Below are positions 36,201-64,000 of a stretch of 64,000 bases of DNA, in pieces; within the stretch, counting starts at the first letter, position 1; each line of letters opens with the position of its first letter. The translations under genes and the position numbers were made by a program. Source of the DNA: Echinococcus granulosus (lineage: Eukaryota > Platyhelminthes > Cestoda > Cyclophyllidea > Taeniidae). The DNA is taken from NCBI RefSeq assembly GCF_000524195.1, contig NW_020170417.1:62001-126000 (forward strand). Reading direction: 5' to 3'. The notes under the pieces are model-generated. The model was not told where the DNA came from, made no database searches, and worked only from the letters and a program-made list of their open reading frames with translations.

Positions 36201-39200
36201 TTGCTACTCCAGGTACCGACATAAGCGCTTTTTTCCCCAGGTAAACCTCAGTTGTATTGTCATTGTTTGTCAGTTGTTTTGTTGTGTCAGATGTCAACGC
36301 AATCAATGTAAACCGTTGTGTCTACCGCAATGACAGCTTCCAATTCTCTGAGCTTTTTAGTCATCCACTTGTAGCTTGCTGTCATGTCATATAGCAAGGC
36401 GATTCTTATCGGTCTTGAAAGAAAAAACCATAACCACTTTGGGTGTGTAAAGCTTGACTGAACTAATCCTCGTAAATGCAAACTTCAGAGTCAGTAATGC
36501 CAGTAGTGACCTGTGCAAATTTATTTTGCTAATTTCTTTAATATTTGTGCCAGTTGCCACAGTCGGAGAAACAATTGACGTACCAGCCGGATGATAGGAC
36601 TGTGACGGCTCTCTCCATCACGCTGGTAACTCTCGCAGGTCCGGAATCGGTGGCCATGCTCCCCATATGTCTAACATCAATGTCAGGGGGGTCCGGTGAA
36701 TCTACTGTCGCTAAAATCGAACCAATGAGGGCATAAAGTGGTGGAAAAAAAGCGCGGCAAACGTATGATTAAGGCAGGAAAGGCTTGCAGTTTTATGGGT
36801 TGAATGGGTTGATATTGCAGCAACAAACGTGACAACAGCTGGTTTCTATTTTTTTTTGTTATTCGCATGGATGTAGTAGCACATCGTATAGCCTCGGCGC
36901 CATAGTGATGCATTAATTGACTAGTTTGACTAATTAATCCCGTGATTGTGGGTGCACTATTTTGATATGGTCACGGAATCATAAGGCAACCTTTACAGCA
37001 TCCCCAAAACGCTTTATAGAATGTTTATTTGTTGAGATAGCCATCAATAAAACCAACCACTCCTGATGGAGCGTGAATTTCACCTCTGTTGAGTACACAA
37101 TGTATCTAAAAACAAAAAAATCTTCCCTCGGACACATTTTTTTTATTTGATCTCTATTTCCGACCGACCTCTCACTTTACCATATGATTGTCTACCCGTA
37201 ATGCAAAGAAAGTGTGAAGTAAGAAGGAAACACAAAGGATGAGGACGAGGTGAGGCCTTTATATCTTTCCTCTCCCTTTTCATCCTAACTGAAGAAGACG
37301 GCTTCTCACGAACCAGTTTTGTTTTGCTCCGTTCTATGGGAGCGGTATTTTCTTTCAGCTGACTCCTCAGACGCTTTGTTTGTGCCTCACGAAGTGAACG
37401 CTTCCAAATGGAGGACAATCGGGTCTGCAGTGCAGAGCAGCGCTAGACGCCGCATTACACACTCGTGAACACACAATTACTCACATGCACAAGAATTGGT
37501 TGTCTGAGGTTCTTGGGACTAACGCATGGAATGTTGTTTTGGCAGTGGAGTGGAGGTGAGTGGTGTGATATGATGTATTGTGGTGCGTGATGGTTGGTGA
37601 ATGTTGGTTATTGGCTGGTGGATAGTAGGTAGTTAATACAAGGTAGTTTGGTCATGCGGAGATCACCAATGCTGTGTTCGTTTGTCTAATGTTGGGAAAG
37701 AGAATCCGTTTCCTACCTCAAGTTGGTCAGCAAACAAGCTAGCGTGTACGGCCCATTTGTATAAGGTATATGGAGGAGGTAAAGAACAACAGAGTGGTGT
37801 TTCCTAACGCCCATTCCCATCTGTTAGTGTGTTGCTTGTGAGATAAACCCCCTCGCTTGGTTTCCATCACGATTGGGAGTTGTTCTTGGCACCATAATCC
37901 CAAGGTATGATGATTTCAGAGGAAGATGTTCATAAATGTGGTGTACCTTTGTCTTGGTATTGGTGGGTTCATCACCTGAATAAATTTGTTTCAGGCATTT
38001 CTGTAATGAGTCTTCTTTCACTACACTTTCTCTAAAATCCCACTCGACGAATTAGATTAGATGTTTCTGCAATTTTGGCAGTCAGTTTTTGGTTCGTGAT
38101 GGAGGTATACTTGAATCATATGAAGTTCCGGTGACTTTTTTAAACTTCAAAATGGGGCCATAGTGTTGCCGAGCGCAATACGATGTCCTGTCTCAATGGA
38201 CTGACGCATTTCTACGCTTTTTTTATCCACCTACATAAACAATAGCACTTTACGAACCATCTCAGGGAACCTTGCCTAAAGCCGCAATAGCTCTTTTAGT
38301 TACCTTTTTTGGCCTAACTTTTGTGCGATTTTTCAAGGCATTCTGTTTAGCCTTTTGTGGTTTGTGTGTATATGTTTTTTGGGAGGGATTTCGACCCATT
38401 CTTATCTGGGGTTCAAGACGAGGAAACATTGAAGTGCTTGAAGGTGGCAAGGTGAAAAGTTCTTTGCTTTCTAATGCTAAAATAAACGTATAAAAGATTA
38501 CTTCCCTTAAAAGTCTTTTAATTAACATGTGATGCTCTTAAAACTGCAAGAGAGCCAATCTGTTTAGTAGGCGCCCCGATCTTTCAACCATACGGCCTAT
38601 TTTGAAAGTGAATGCTGTAAGCCCAAAGGGTAACTAATGGCCGTATCGGAAGTAAGCCACCAACCAGAATACATATGAGTGCCCATTGTCGTTATGCCTT
38701 TCCTTGATGTCATGCTGGATCTACTAATCTAGGTTGACCGTCCATATCAAGTCGCTTAAGTTTGTCTTTTGCAGCAATTTTAGTACACAAACCTTTGTCA
38801 GTCTTCTGTAACATACAATTTCCTAAAACGCAGCAATTAACAATGGTTGAAGTGGTTGAATTGGGGTAGGTCTGCTTCTTGTTCTTCGTCTTGTGTACTC
38901 TAGTTTCGGTTGGATGCATTGACATTCTAAAACCACCTTTGTTGCTGTTGAATTACTTAAATGTCCTCCATGATATAAGACTTTCAGGTAAATGGCATTG
39001 CAGTTCATTTAGTTAAGTCTGTTACCAGTAATATGAGTACTTGACTTGTTGTGTCACAGACAGATTGGTTGGGCTTTTTCACGGTAAAGAAGATGTAGGT
39101 TCTTCTGTATTTCATCTAAGTATTTATCCTCCTATTCATCACTAAAAGGTGCTGTAATGCGTTTATGACTTGGAGCAAGTGAAGGTGATATACAATAATC

Positions 39201-42200
39201 ACCCACAATGGCTTCACTGCGGAGTTTCTTGTGGAAGGCGAGTTGTATCACTCGCGCTGGCTGTAGAGTCGTTTTATCAAAAATGTTGTTCAAATTTTAT
39301 CCTCTGTATTTCATATCATACTGATCTGGTTCTCCTGATTAACTCACAGCATCCGAAAGAAAACTTCCTTACTTGTCTGGTGGTCAAAGTGATTAATAGA
39401 GACTAACTACCTTCAAAGCGTTTGTCTCGTTTCTTTTTCAAGATGGAGTCCCTCAGGCAGATTACTAACTTCTGATTTTGTGTTCGACGTATCTATAACT
39501 CGTGTTCAAGGCTATCATCCAAAACACAAACCCTCGGTAAATATGTAAGTAGACCTCTAAATTTTTCATCGAAAGTGAACGCCGTAAAGCAGTGGATTCC
39601 GCCTGCTTTTGCTTTTGCAAGCGCAAACCACCTGTTACTTAATTCCACGCTTTCCTTTCATCACTGATCTGTACTTCCAAATCTGTTAATAGCCCACAAC
39701 TTTGAACTCACGGGCTTATTATTGTAATGTCTTGAAACAAAACAAGTGATTGCACTCCAAGTTTGAAAGGCCGTAGTAAAGGGCACCTATTTGCGGTTTC
39801 ATCTAAAACGGTCCCGTCTGTAATACCGTCCGGCTGTTCGCGTAGATACTAAACCAACTCTAGTCCTCATTTCTACAGGCCACAAATGTCAAACTGATGT
39901 CAATAATATACCCTTCCGAAGGTACCTCAATTGCGGAAACCTGTTCATGTATCATTTAAAAATAGGATGCTGGTAATTTAAGACGGCCTCATTGGTGGAG
40001 TTGGGGCTTCCTTCTCTTGTAATTCACCTCCTTCCAGTAGACTAAAACCTGTTACCGCTATTTATCTTAGCATTTAAAGATAGCAGAAGGAATAGCTAGG
40101 ATCGTATTTGTCATTTACCATATCAAGCAAACTTGTGTTTTACCCCTCAATTTTTCTATTTGACGCATCTGCCATCAGTATCACAAATGCGTAATAAGTG
40201 TTGTTTCTCCATTTTTTTAATAAGCAGTTCCACAAAATTGTGGGCGCAAGCAGATTAGTTTGGATTAACGCAAAAATTTCCTTAGTCCGTGGACAACGAC
40301 GTTTTTGGTGGGGGTGTTTGGACTTGAATTCCTCAGAAAAAAAATTACGAAAGGTGATATCAAATACGAACAATGAAATGTCTAGGCTGTAAAAGCGATC
40401 CCTCTTATGAGATTCTTAATATATACTATGTTGTATGCTTAATTATAAATAGGGTAATTCATAATTCCTTTCCATCATTGACGCGATGTGGCCGGGGCTG
40501 CAATTTCAGGCACACTCATTTACATCTATAAGGCACAATTCATTCATTTAAGCATCAACGATGCCTTATTGCAGGTATAAGATTGAATAAAGCGTCATGC
40601 TCGGTGCTTTTACCCTCACTTAATCGTACTGGAAGATATACTACAAAAATGGAAATGCTACCCTGGTAAATGAGGCAGAGACACATTTCAATGCCAATTC
40701 TTAAATCAGTGCCTCAAAAAGTAGGACAGTGTTCATTGGATTTCCCCTAAAAAGGATCTATCTACTTTGCATCTAGTCGAGAGGTTGAACGCAGTTTCAC
40801 CCTATTTTAACCTGATCTCCAACTCTATTAATCAGTTCTCGCAATGTAACCATTATAATTGATTTGTTCTTCTTTATGCCTTTACTCCGGGGTTGAAGAA
40901 ATAAGTTGGGGTTCAATAGCCATTACTTATCATTCAGCTTGGGTATGTCTCAACATTATCCTTACTGTGTACGGGATATTCCTTCCTACCTTCCCGTCTT
41001 CCCACTTTGCAGGGGATTTTGAATTTCATACAAAGCATATTTCGAGGTATGATAATCCTCCGTTACATTTTTTTCGATACAGAAAAATTTGTCAGCATGG
41101 TTGGGCCATCATCAAACAGCTGCTGCCCTGACACCCACCTCCACTAACTTTTGGAAATTCCAAACAATCTTGAATAATTCCATTTAACGCTCCTCTCAAG
41201 AAAAGACTTGTCCCTTGTACAATTTCATGGTAGGTATTTTATCCGGCGATCAGGCTTCCTACAGGGTGAATGACCGCCGTGGGTGAAAAGTCACCAACTC
41301 CAGGACCGTCTTTGAAGGACGTGTGGCTATCACTGAGAAATTGTCGCCAATCAAATGTCTTCCTGTTAAGCTGCTGAGCTCTCCATTGTGGCACCTCACC
41401 GTACTTGAGTTCTTCCGTAGACACGGCGTTCTTTAGGCTATAGGCGTTCTTTCACGGGAAACTTCAGCATTTATCTCTGTTTAATGCACGCACTACTCCT
41501 GTTGCCTGCCATTCTGAGCATTAGTGTTTGGATTAGCCTACAACGTTCGCTTTGGCCATCTGCCACATATTACTGCGTGTAACATGTCCAACATGGCTTC
41601 CCTGTTTACTTTGAACGATCCTGGTGGCAAAGCCACACCGAGTCTTATTGATAGAACTCTCAAGCCCTACAAAACTCCACCTCTACTCCTACTTTTCATG
41701 CAATATCTGACTACAAAGCAGGTGTTGATCTTTAGGAATGCTCTTGATGGCATTTGATCCCCAAAATACAAAGTTGAGTACTTACTTTTCTCGATGTGTT
41801 GAAACAATAGAGGTGGCGTTCAATAAGCCTTATTTGGCGTGGACAACACTTCATCCCTTGGATTAATGCTAATCTTCCATTTCTACCTAATCTCAGCAAG
41901 CACGCTTAGAGGCAAATCTATGCCCACAGCCCAAATACTCTATTCCAGTATGATACCATTCTCTGATCAAGGTCGTCTTGCATCTGCTTTACCGCTTTAA
42001 ATTGTTCGTGCCACAACTTGAATCGCTCGGTTGTCATAAATTCACAAATAACGTCACATTTGTCACGCTGATCTAACGAAAATTGGGATATCGGCTAATG
42101 TTTTCTTCTAAACGGAGGCTTACATAACTTGGTCTATTCTTTGTTTTTTTGTTTATCTACCTTGCAATAAGGCGTGGGTGGTCAGTTGGACTTCACCCGG

Positions 42201-43434
42201 GGAGCCAGTCTCTCCTCCGACGGTAAGGGTCGTCCAATCATCACCATGTCCTCGCTGACTACAACCGGTACCTCAGCTATTGTCCCTACCCTGGCTCGTG
42301 GCAGCACAGTGGTAGCCACTCGGGCCCATGTACACTATGTCGTAACAGAGTATGGGATCGCCTACCTCTTCGGCAAGACCCTGCGTCAGCGTGCTCATGC
42401 CCTCATCCAGATTGCTCACCCAGATTTCAGGTCAGTCCTCCTTTAGCCTACAGCTCTTCAGCACTCAGGCTACTCCTCAATGTAGGCTGCTACTTTTTAG
42501 CCTTGAAAACATCTCCATAACCCCCTGTTCTACCATAGTGGGTGTCAGTTCGTTATAATCTGACCTCACTCCAGAATTTAAAATCAGACCCTTTGCTATT
42601 TGTCATTGGGGTTTCGACAACCTCCCTGCAGATGTCTCGTCTAAATTTTGAAACGGTATCTAGTTCGAAAAGTCTGGCTTCTTTTCTAATGCACGAGATG
42701 TGCTAACGGTGCCGCTAGTTCTGAGCCCAAGTAATCACTAAAGGCGCTATAAAGAGTGGGAGGCAGGGGCTTCTAGGAGGCTGGAATCACAGGTGGTGGT
42801 AGCAGATTAATTTACTACAAGAGGTCCACATCCATCAACTTCTATGCAAAAAGAAGGATTTCCGCTGGGGTGCTATGTCATGTCGTGGAGTTCATTAGAT
42901 AAATACTTTCCAAGAATGGATGCCATGAGTGGATATTTTTTCGTCGTATTTGTGCATTCCGGATTCATGTAATGTGTTTCCAAATTGTCAGTGATTGTAC
43001 ACATCTTCCTTCAACGTCTGAACCTCGTAAATCGTCCGTTTCGTTACTTTAAACAAAACTAATGTGCCGGGGCATGTTCAACCACTCAGACTCCTCAGTT
43101 TTCGTGGGTTGTACCCCCCATACGGTGGAGGTACAGTAGCAATTTTCTCTTACCACGGTCACGTGCATTTGAGTTAGGTGAGTCTTGGGCCAAGATTGAT
43201 TTTCTTTTTTTGAGACTAAAAACAGGCAAAATGAGACGTTCCTTTATCATACCTTTCATTTTTTTGCGGCTGTGACCAGGTCGCTTTGTTCCATAGTTGC
43301 AAACCAGAAAGGCCTGTAAACATAGGAGGAGTCTAACTAGTTATCCTATATGTAGTCGGGCTTCTTGTTCTTTTTTTAGAGAATCTCTAGAAAAGTCTGC
43401 TTTTGAGCGTCTGAAGACAATGCCAGCGCCATAA
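30205..43434 (+). CDS. ASCT: Mitochondrial acetate:succinate CoA-transferase (acetyl-CoA hydrolase/transferase family)
   Basis: Seven exons: 30205-30439, 30475-30657, 30693-30902, 30956-31360, 34854-34991, 42172-42430 and 43380-43434. All phases agree and the total is 494 residues from the first ATG. In-frame ATGs at 30232 and 30265 are also possible; the latter begins MSFAAKTSSSWLGNLNYRRL, a good mitochondrial presequence. Family landmarks are IFMQGSVSTPAAL, VSPPDIHGFCTLG, IQLGFGSIPHEV, the catalytic-glutamate region GIHAENIFDGIVDLVELGVI, DLSGQSVGDSIAGNVYTG, VGGQLDFTRGASLSSDGKG and VTEYGIAYLFGKTLRQRA. The last exon gives the typical end HPDFRESLEKSAFERLKTMP. The enzyme moves CoA from acetyl-CoA (or propionyl-CoA) to succinate, releasing acetate and feeding succinyl-CoA to substrate-level ATP synthesis. 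In parasitic flatworms this is a core step of malate dismutation. Introns grow from 35 nt to 7.2 kb toward the 3' end. Substrate preference cannot be read from sequence. Confidence 0.93.
31361..34853 (+). other. Intron 4 of the CoA-transferase gene (3.5 kb)
   Basis: It is bounded by a gtacgt donor and a ttttcctgtccag acceptor with matching phase. It contains a 17-base G run near 32427 and copy 1 of a diverged direct repeat (33340-34302). Small open frames inside show no domain, and I see no nested gene. Confidence 0.8.
33340..34302 (+). repeat. Diverged dispersed repeat, copy 1
   Basis: About 960 bases that align by eye, with indels, to 37246-38055. Shared blocks include ggtgaggcc at the left edge, the ggcttctcacg-like block, cagctga, gaggacaat/gaggataat-tgggtctgcag, cctcaagttggt-agcaaacaagct and the caccttctctaa right edge. 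Both copies are in the same orientation within introns of one gene. There is no coding capacity, terminal inverted repeat or A-tail that I can see. Confidence 0.8.
34992..42171 (+). other. Intron 5 of the CoA-transferase gene (7.2 kb)
   Basis: Bounded by ggtgagc and gcaataag with matching phase. It holds copy 2 of the direct repeat (37246-38055). The rest is AT-rich, with only short frames of accidental composition such as 38272-38493 and 41524-41757. I see no nested gene, tRNA or snRNA. Confidence 0.8.
37246..38055 (+). repeat. Diverged dispersed repeat, copy 2
   Basis: About 810 bases matching copy 1 at 33340-34302, with a T/G-rich middle (around 37535-37640) containing many ggttggtg-type words. 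It is shorter than copy 1 through internal deletions, mainly in the middle and near the right side. The orientation is the same as copy 1. Confidence 0.8.
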
Positions 43435-46400
43435 ATCCAGCCAATAGGCTTTATTCTAAGCCAACTCAAGGTGAATTTCACCCGAAACATTGTTGTGAAA
43501 CTGTTACCATCGTTGAACGTTCGACCGCTCCTAGCCTTGCACACACGGTCAAGTGCTTGTTTTATTGACTCTTCCCTTCTGCAATGTTTATATTCCTCTT
43601 TATCTGCAATTGGATATTCTTTTGACCTACAAAAATTGGCTAAAACGTGTTCAGCTTACAACTTATCGAATATTGGTCTCCGGTAATTACGGTCTGCTTC
43701 AAGATAATTCCAAAGAATGTGTTTCTTTGAAGTGGTAGGAAACAGTTTCAAAATACAGTAACTATGGGGGTTTGCGGTAGCAGGATTAGGCTTATTTGTT
43801 TAGAGATGATGGCGTTCATCGCGATTACTGAGTATAGGAGCTGACAGCTCATGCACTGAAGATTCACAAGAATGGCTGCTAATGCTCTCATCTGCCACCT
43901 TGTTTGGATTGGATTGGGCCTGCCCACGACATGTGCTCTGGCTATAATGGGGTGAAACGGGTCTCTTGCCGATCACCACTGCGTGTAGTATCAAGACGGC
44001 GGTTTGCACGCTTAGCCGTCAACTCCCTCGATCCCTTCGTGTCCCACCTTGTATTTTTTCATTTTCCCAATGTTTTTGATGTATAAACACTGCTGTTTTT
44101 AGTCAATAAGTGAAAATTCATTCCACCTTCCTGGACGATCGTTGACATTTGTTCACTAGCGGAAGCCGGATCTTAATTTATTTGGTAGGAGTTATCATAA
44201 AGTCTCGGAAACTATCTGCGGGACATGCAAACAGACACAGTTTAATTCGTTCTGGTGATTATGGCTCCGGAAAGGGAGCGCGGATACTGCGATCTCTGCA
44301 GTTTGTGATTCCGCCCCGGCAGATAGATAATAGCCGCCCAGATTTTCTGCGCGTCAGTGAGTAGTATGCTCCCCTGGAAAAGACTTGAGGCGGTACAGCT
44401 CACGATCAGCGTTTCATCACAAAATCCGGGTGGTTTTACTAACCGGTAACGAATAGTATTTAAATTTTCCAGTGAAACAAACTATGGGTAAGAAGACGCG
44501 CTGTGACTCTTAACTACTTTAAAATCGTACTTGACGCTTTTTAAGCGAGACAATTATTTGAACTGCATATTTAGCCATGTGGACTCTTCATTCTCTGCAA
44601 ATTCCGCTCCCACTTGACTGCATGGCCGCTATGCCACGCCGTTATAGAACTCATCTGTATTCCTTAATGCAGCACGTTTGGTATCAGCGTTGCGTATTTA
44701 TGATATCCCGATTTTCGTATTTGAAACCTACGTCACAAATACGTGACGTGGGCTGATTACCAGTTTGTCTTCGTGTCGCAAACTGACTGGTTGTTTGATG
44801 CGATAAAGTAGATGCGAGACAATCTTGCTCTGAGAAGGACATTTTTTTTAGGTTTCCAAGTTGCATAACTTTTGACATTCCCTAAAACATCTGAGGTGTG
44901 GTGACAAATTTTTTTGTGTGGAATAGGCTACATCTTTTGTATCTCCGCAGCACGGCACCAAAAAGGGCCTTGACACAGGCGGAGAGAAGGACTAGGAGAC
45001 TTGGAGCATAGGTGGTACAAGCAATCTCCGATAGTGCCCTTGTGGAGGAGACTTCCGTGGCGATAAAAAAGAATACGCACACCCCGTTCCTGAGTTCTGA
45101 AGACTTTACCGAAGAAATATCGTCACATACTAGGCCCTCAGAATCGGTAGTTGAAAGAAGATTTGCCTCTTTTTAGTCACAGTTTAAAATACAAACTCTT
45201 CAGAAGGCAAATTAACAATAACAGGCGTCAGCTCCTTAGGGGAAAACTGGTAAATATCGTTACCTAGCGTGGTTTGGACTTTTTTATATTCCTCGTTCAT
45301 GTGCCTGTTGCGTGCCATAACTTTCGCACATACTTTATTACAAACGAAAAACACTAACAGCTACGACTAGAGTTTTGTTCTAGTTAAAGCGCTTTTGAAA
45401 AAAACAAACAATTTCAGAGTTTTCATTTTAAAATCAAGGCGAAACTTAGTAATACTGGTAGGGAAGTTAACGCCTTTTGACAATCATTTCATCCTCAAGT
45501 TACACTCACATCAACTCCCTTTTTTTAAAATAGGTTAAAAAATTGGTGCTTTATCACGAAAAGACTTTGCTGGTGCCATATTGAAGGCGAAGACTAGTAT
45601 GACTGACCTTCTCCAGGTCTGGATGCTAGTGTCTGCACGAATAAAATCCATTTCATCAGAAACGATGACAGTTCTGCTACCCGAAGTAGTAGCTTCTCGA
45701 GGTAAGTGTATGTGATCAACACCACAGTGTACTTGGCAAGAATAGCGTGGACTGTTCATAGCTTTTGCCAATCAAAACGACTGTGAGTATACCGTGGATG
45801 CGCATCACTTTCTTGTTACTAGGCGGAACGATAGCCAAATTCTGCTAGTATACCTGGACTTAGAGAATTAGTGAAATCCCAAGTACCAGATGGTAGACTA
45901 ATTATCGTGGTTCCTGCCTAGGCGATTGGGGGATCCTTGATTTTCCCTGCCTACGGCAACCCACGCTACTAGTCGCTCAACCCTACTGCAGATGGGGAGA
46001 GAAAGGGCTTTTTGGTTTTTATAGTCTAAAATTCCTTCGCCGTTATGCACAGCATATGCACGTAATACACCGTACACCCTCAGGACAGACACCCACAGCG
46101 TAGCTCGTGACACACTTTACTAAAGTCAAATGATAAAATGAAACAGATCCGCCGGGAGCAGTACGCCTCACGTCAATGCGAATAGATTGAAGAAGGCCAA
46201 ACTGCTCGTCTAGTTGCATCGAAATAAACCAAGAATACAGCTAAAATTACTCAAGCACACTTCTCTCAAAACCTCCTTTGGTTTGCGTTGAGGTACCGCC
46301 AAGACTGATAGAGAAATCAAACACCTGTTCACCATACCAATACTCTTTACGTGCCTCCCCGATACTTTACAGCCCGATATTAACTAAAATATAGTTAATG

Positions 46401-46698
46401 AACAGCTCAATAAGAGCTAAACATAGCCTAAACTAGGGTGAATAAATCCGTATCTATCAAACTCGTTATCGAAAAGCAGTGGTTGCAGTTAACATTGAAC
46501 TAATATATTAAAGGATGTGCTCGTAAACACAGTAAATGATTATCAGAAAATCTCAACAAGACAATCCGACTAGAAATTACGATTTAAAAATCTCAAACAA
46601 TCACTTATAAAATTGTATTACTAAATATTTGTAGTGAGTTACAACAAAGTCGAATACTGACGTAAAATTTGTGCCGAATGAAGGGCGGAGGAGAAAGC
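43435..46698. other. Convergent spacer between CoA-transferase and RUVBL2 genes
   Basis: The two genes end toward each other here, so the 3' untranslated regions lie at the edges. Open frames such as 43800-44009 and 45535-45771 are short, without recognised domains, and in several cases overlap frames on the other strand. I see no RNA gene or mobile element. Confidence 0.5.
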
Positions 46699-61839
<15,141 letters not shown>

Positions 61840-64000
61840 GTGAGTCACACACTTTCCTCATGAATCTGCAACCTACAGAAAGCTTGCTTTTTTAAGCGCC
61901 GGTAAAAACAGCAGCTCTGCTTTCCATCAGTGGATTCATTTGATAAACCCGTTTCCAGTTGGAGTTTCGCTGTGAAACATAGGGTCGACTTTTTGCTGTT
62001 TCTCAAATGATCGATGTGAATGTCCTAAGTTTTTTCTTTCTACTGCATAAGCGAAACAATTCAAAGTCAATATGTTTCATCTGAGTGACGTATTAGCACT
62101 CCTCCCTTGTCTTTTCACTTCGATCTGACTAAATCCTGCCTTTTTTCTGAAGCCGGTAAGGTTTGTTTAGTATTTTCACAACTCTTAAAGGATGGTCTGC
62201 GGTCAAGAAATGGGCCTGTGATCGCACTTGTCACAGGCCGTTTTTCACTATCATTTGCCGTTATTAAGCTCTCTTTGAATTATGTATACATAAAACCTAT
62301 TGCTAATGCTTCATTACCCCTTACCAATGATTCCGGGTAAACTTGCATAAAAGTGTCTTTCATGCATTTCACGTATTCCATACCGTTTTCTGCTTCAATC
62401 TTCAGAAAGGATACTTTCTCTGATAAGGAATTCATTGAAATTCGATTATTTCCTATGGAAGTGTATTTTTTACCAGGGTTGAGATTAGTTGGATCATCTT
62501 AGCGTTAATGGCCTCTATGGCCTATACTTATGTCATGTAGTGCTCTTTGATCTTCAGTCTCAATAACCATTTGTTGCATAGTTAAGAATTTGGCCCTGGC
62601 GTTAATTATACTCTTATATAACTGTATCACACTCCTTGTGTTCCCACTCAGACTTAAGGTGTTATCGGTTTCTCTACATTCCTAATGCGTGTTAAACTTC
62701 GCTGTAAAACATTGGCGGTGAATAGCAGTTAGAATTTGAAAAATTTCTTATAGACGGTCTCCAGATTCACAGGGGGATCGCAAAAATTGGAGGCCTCCGG
62801 TAGCCTGTTGTAACTTGTAGCCTTCAAAATGCATAAGCTTGTTTCTGCATGCCATTATGGGGAATAAATACGCGTCGGTCCACCGATACTGTACTCTTGG
62901 TGGCGCTTCCTGCTGTTCTGTTATCTTAACTCCTCTTATCACAAAACGTAGGTTGAACCTGATTAATTTGATTCGAAACCCGTCTTCTTTGCTAACTAAA
63001 CTTCTGATCAAGTTTGTTGGATAGTCTTTGAAGAGGATGGGGCAGCAGAATACATTGCGTAGAAATTGCCTATAGAGTTTAATTCTGGTGATGAATCACC
63101 GAGGGAGTGATGTAGCACATTCATTATGCATTAACGAGAAGTGTAGATTTTTATTGACCTACTAGATGGTGAACGCATTAGGAGCAAGATTTTGTAATGC
63201 TTTTGATGGGAGTGACGAAACGTGGGTTAAGAGCCGTATCATCTGAAAGAGAGAAGGGCGAAAGGGGAGGGGGGAGTGGGAGGTCATAGAATCCAGGCGC
63301 GTTGGTGTCGTGTGTCCTACACTAAAGAATTGCAGGCAGTGAGCTTGAAGAACTCTCACTTCCTTCATATACATCATCAGAAGGTAGTGTTTTTTAGATT
63401 TTTTTCTAACTGACCGACTAAATGCTTGCCTATTAGACTGGTGACGTGAAATGTGTTTCGCATTGTCGTAACACTCGTGAAACGAGTGAGCGAAGGAATA
63501 TGTAGCACCACCGCTTGTGCCCTAACGATCCCCTAGCATGCCACCCACCTCCCACTTCTTAGGAACCACCTAGTTTGTTGTTCTCAGAAGTTCGGATTTC
63601 ATTTGTGTCTGTGTTAATTTGGAGTTTGTAGTAGCCTGAGAAAAGTTCTTGAATTCGATGAAGAAAGCCGAGGCCACCAAACCGGGACGATAACTTAGAT
63701 ACCAATAGTAATTTATAATGAAGACGGTAGTAAAGGTGTGGATGGACAAATATGGCTATTTGTGTGCCCACGCTCGGTCTGCGTGTGCAAGCCCCAACAG
63801 AATTGCTCTCTTGTTGAAGTTCAAACAAATGCTACTGTGATTACTCTTGAGCAACAGCCAGAAGTAGTGAGTTAGTTGGAAAAATCCCTATTCTTATTCT
63901 TACATGATAACGTCTTGAAAATTACTCTTTAAATAGACCTTATAACTCACTAAAGGGTGGGGAAGGGTAATTGTCTCATCCCCCGTATTTTCCTCGTATT
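61840..64000 (+). other. KDM5 intron 7, running out of the window
   Basis: The donor tgggtgagt follows the end of the JmjC core. I searched by eye for the next expected coding block (after NVCPPAW, human WLPIGRQCVNHYRRL) and did not find it, so the next exon is probably beyond position 64000. The stretch has a purine-rich patch near 63240-63290 and otherwise nothing recognisable. Confidence 0.6.

Noticed and set aside
36545..36736. Possible coding exon inside CoA-transferase intron 5
   Set aside because: The frame has moderate composition but no similarity to the enzyme, and exons 5 and 6 already join in phase at a conserved glycine.

Overview
This is a eukaryotic window, almost certainly from a parasitic flatworm; a tapeworm fits best and a fluke is not excluded. 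The evidence is protein families with metazoan architecture split into many exons, very short spliceosomal introns (31-44 nt) at the 5' ends of genes with long introns at the 3' ends, a mitochondrial acetate:succinate CoA-transferase typical of worms with fermentative mitochondria, and a decayed Ty3/Gypsy element. I see no bacterial operons, no CRISPR array and no convincing tRNA or rRNA gene. All gene models below were built by hand from splice signals, reading phase and recalled family similarity. No alignment was run.

Layout. A TRIM-NHL ubiquitin-ligase-type gene (1030-4294, minus) and a BET double-bromodomain gene (7767-11950, plus) lie head to head. A TMEM223-like mitochondrial membrane protein (13134-14373, minus) follows tail to tail with the BET gene. 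A single-exon orphan (16993-17607, plus) faces NELFE (about 18451-19618, minus). A broken Ty3/Gypsy element (about 20266-22490) sits next to a 100-N assembly gap. From 22.5 to 30.2 kb there is no gene I can support, only a possible gag relic and small tandem duplications.

The acetate:succinate CoA-transferase gene (30205-43434, plus) has seven exons. Its 3.5-kb and 7.2-kb introns each carry one copy of a diverged direct repeat of about 0.8-1 kb. RUVBL2 (46699-48505, minus, eight exons, complete) and KDM5 (49983 to beyond the window, plus) are divergent, with starts 1.48 kb apart. KDM5 is present only from the JmjN to the end of the JmjC domain. One of its introns contains a second 100-N gap flanked by an identical 30-base sequence, which points to a spurious gap.

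Functionally, four of the recognised genes act in chromatin or Pol II control: BET protein (acetyl-histone reader), NELF-E (promoter-proximal pausing), RUVBL2 (INO80/SRCAP/TIP60/R2TP AAA+ ATPase) and KDM5 (H3K4 demethylase). BET/P-TEFb and NELF act on the same pause-release step. Their neighbourhood here is most simply chance, because eukaryotic gene order rarely reflects pathway. Two genes are mitochondrial: TMEM223 and the CoA-transferase.

The most notable observations are the loss of the WPF shelf in bromodomain 2, an altered first PHD finger in KDM5, the strong 5'-short/3'-long intron pattern, the paired intronic repeats, and an enlarged charged loop in TMEM223. I found no clearly new multi-gene system.
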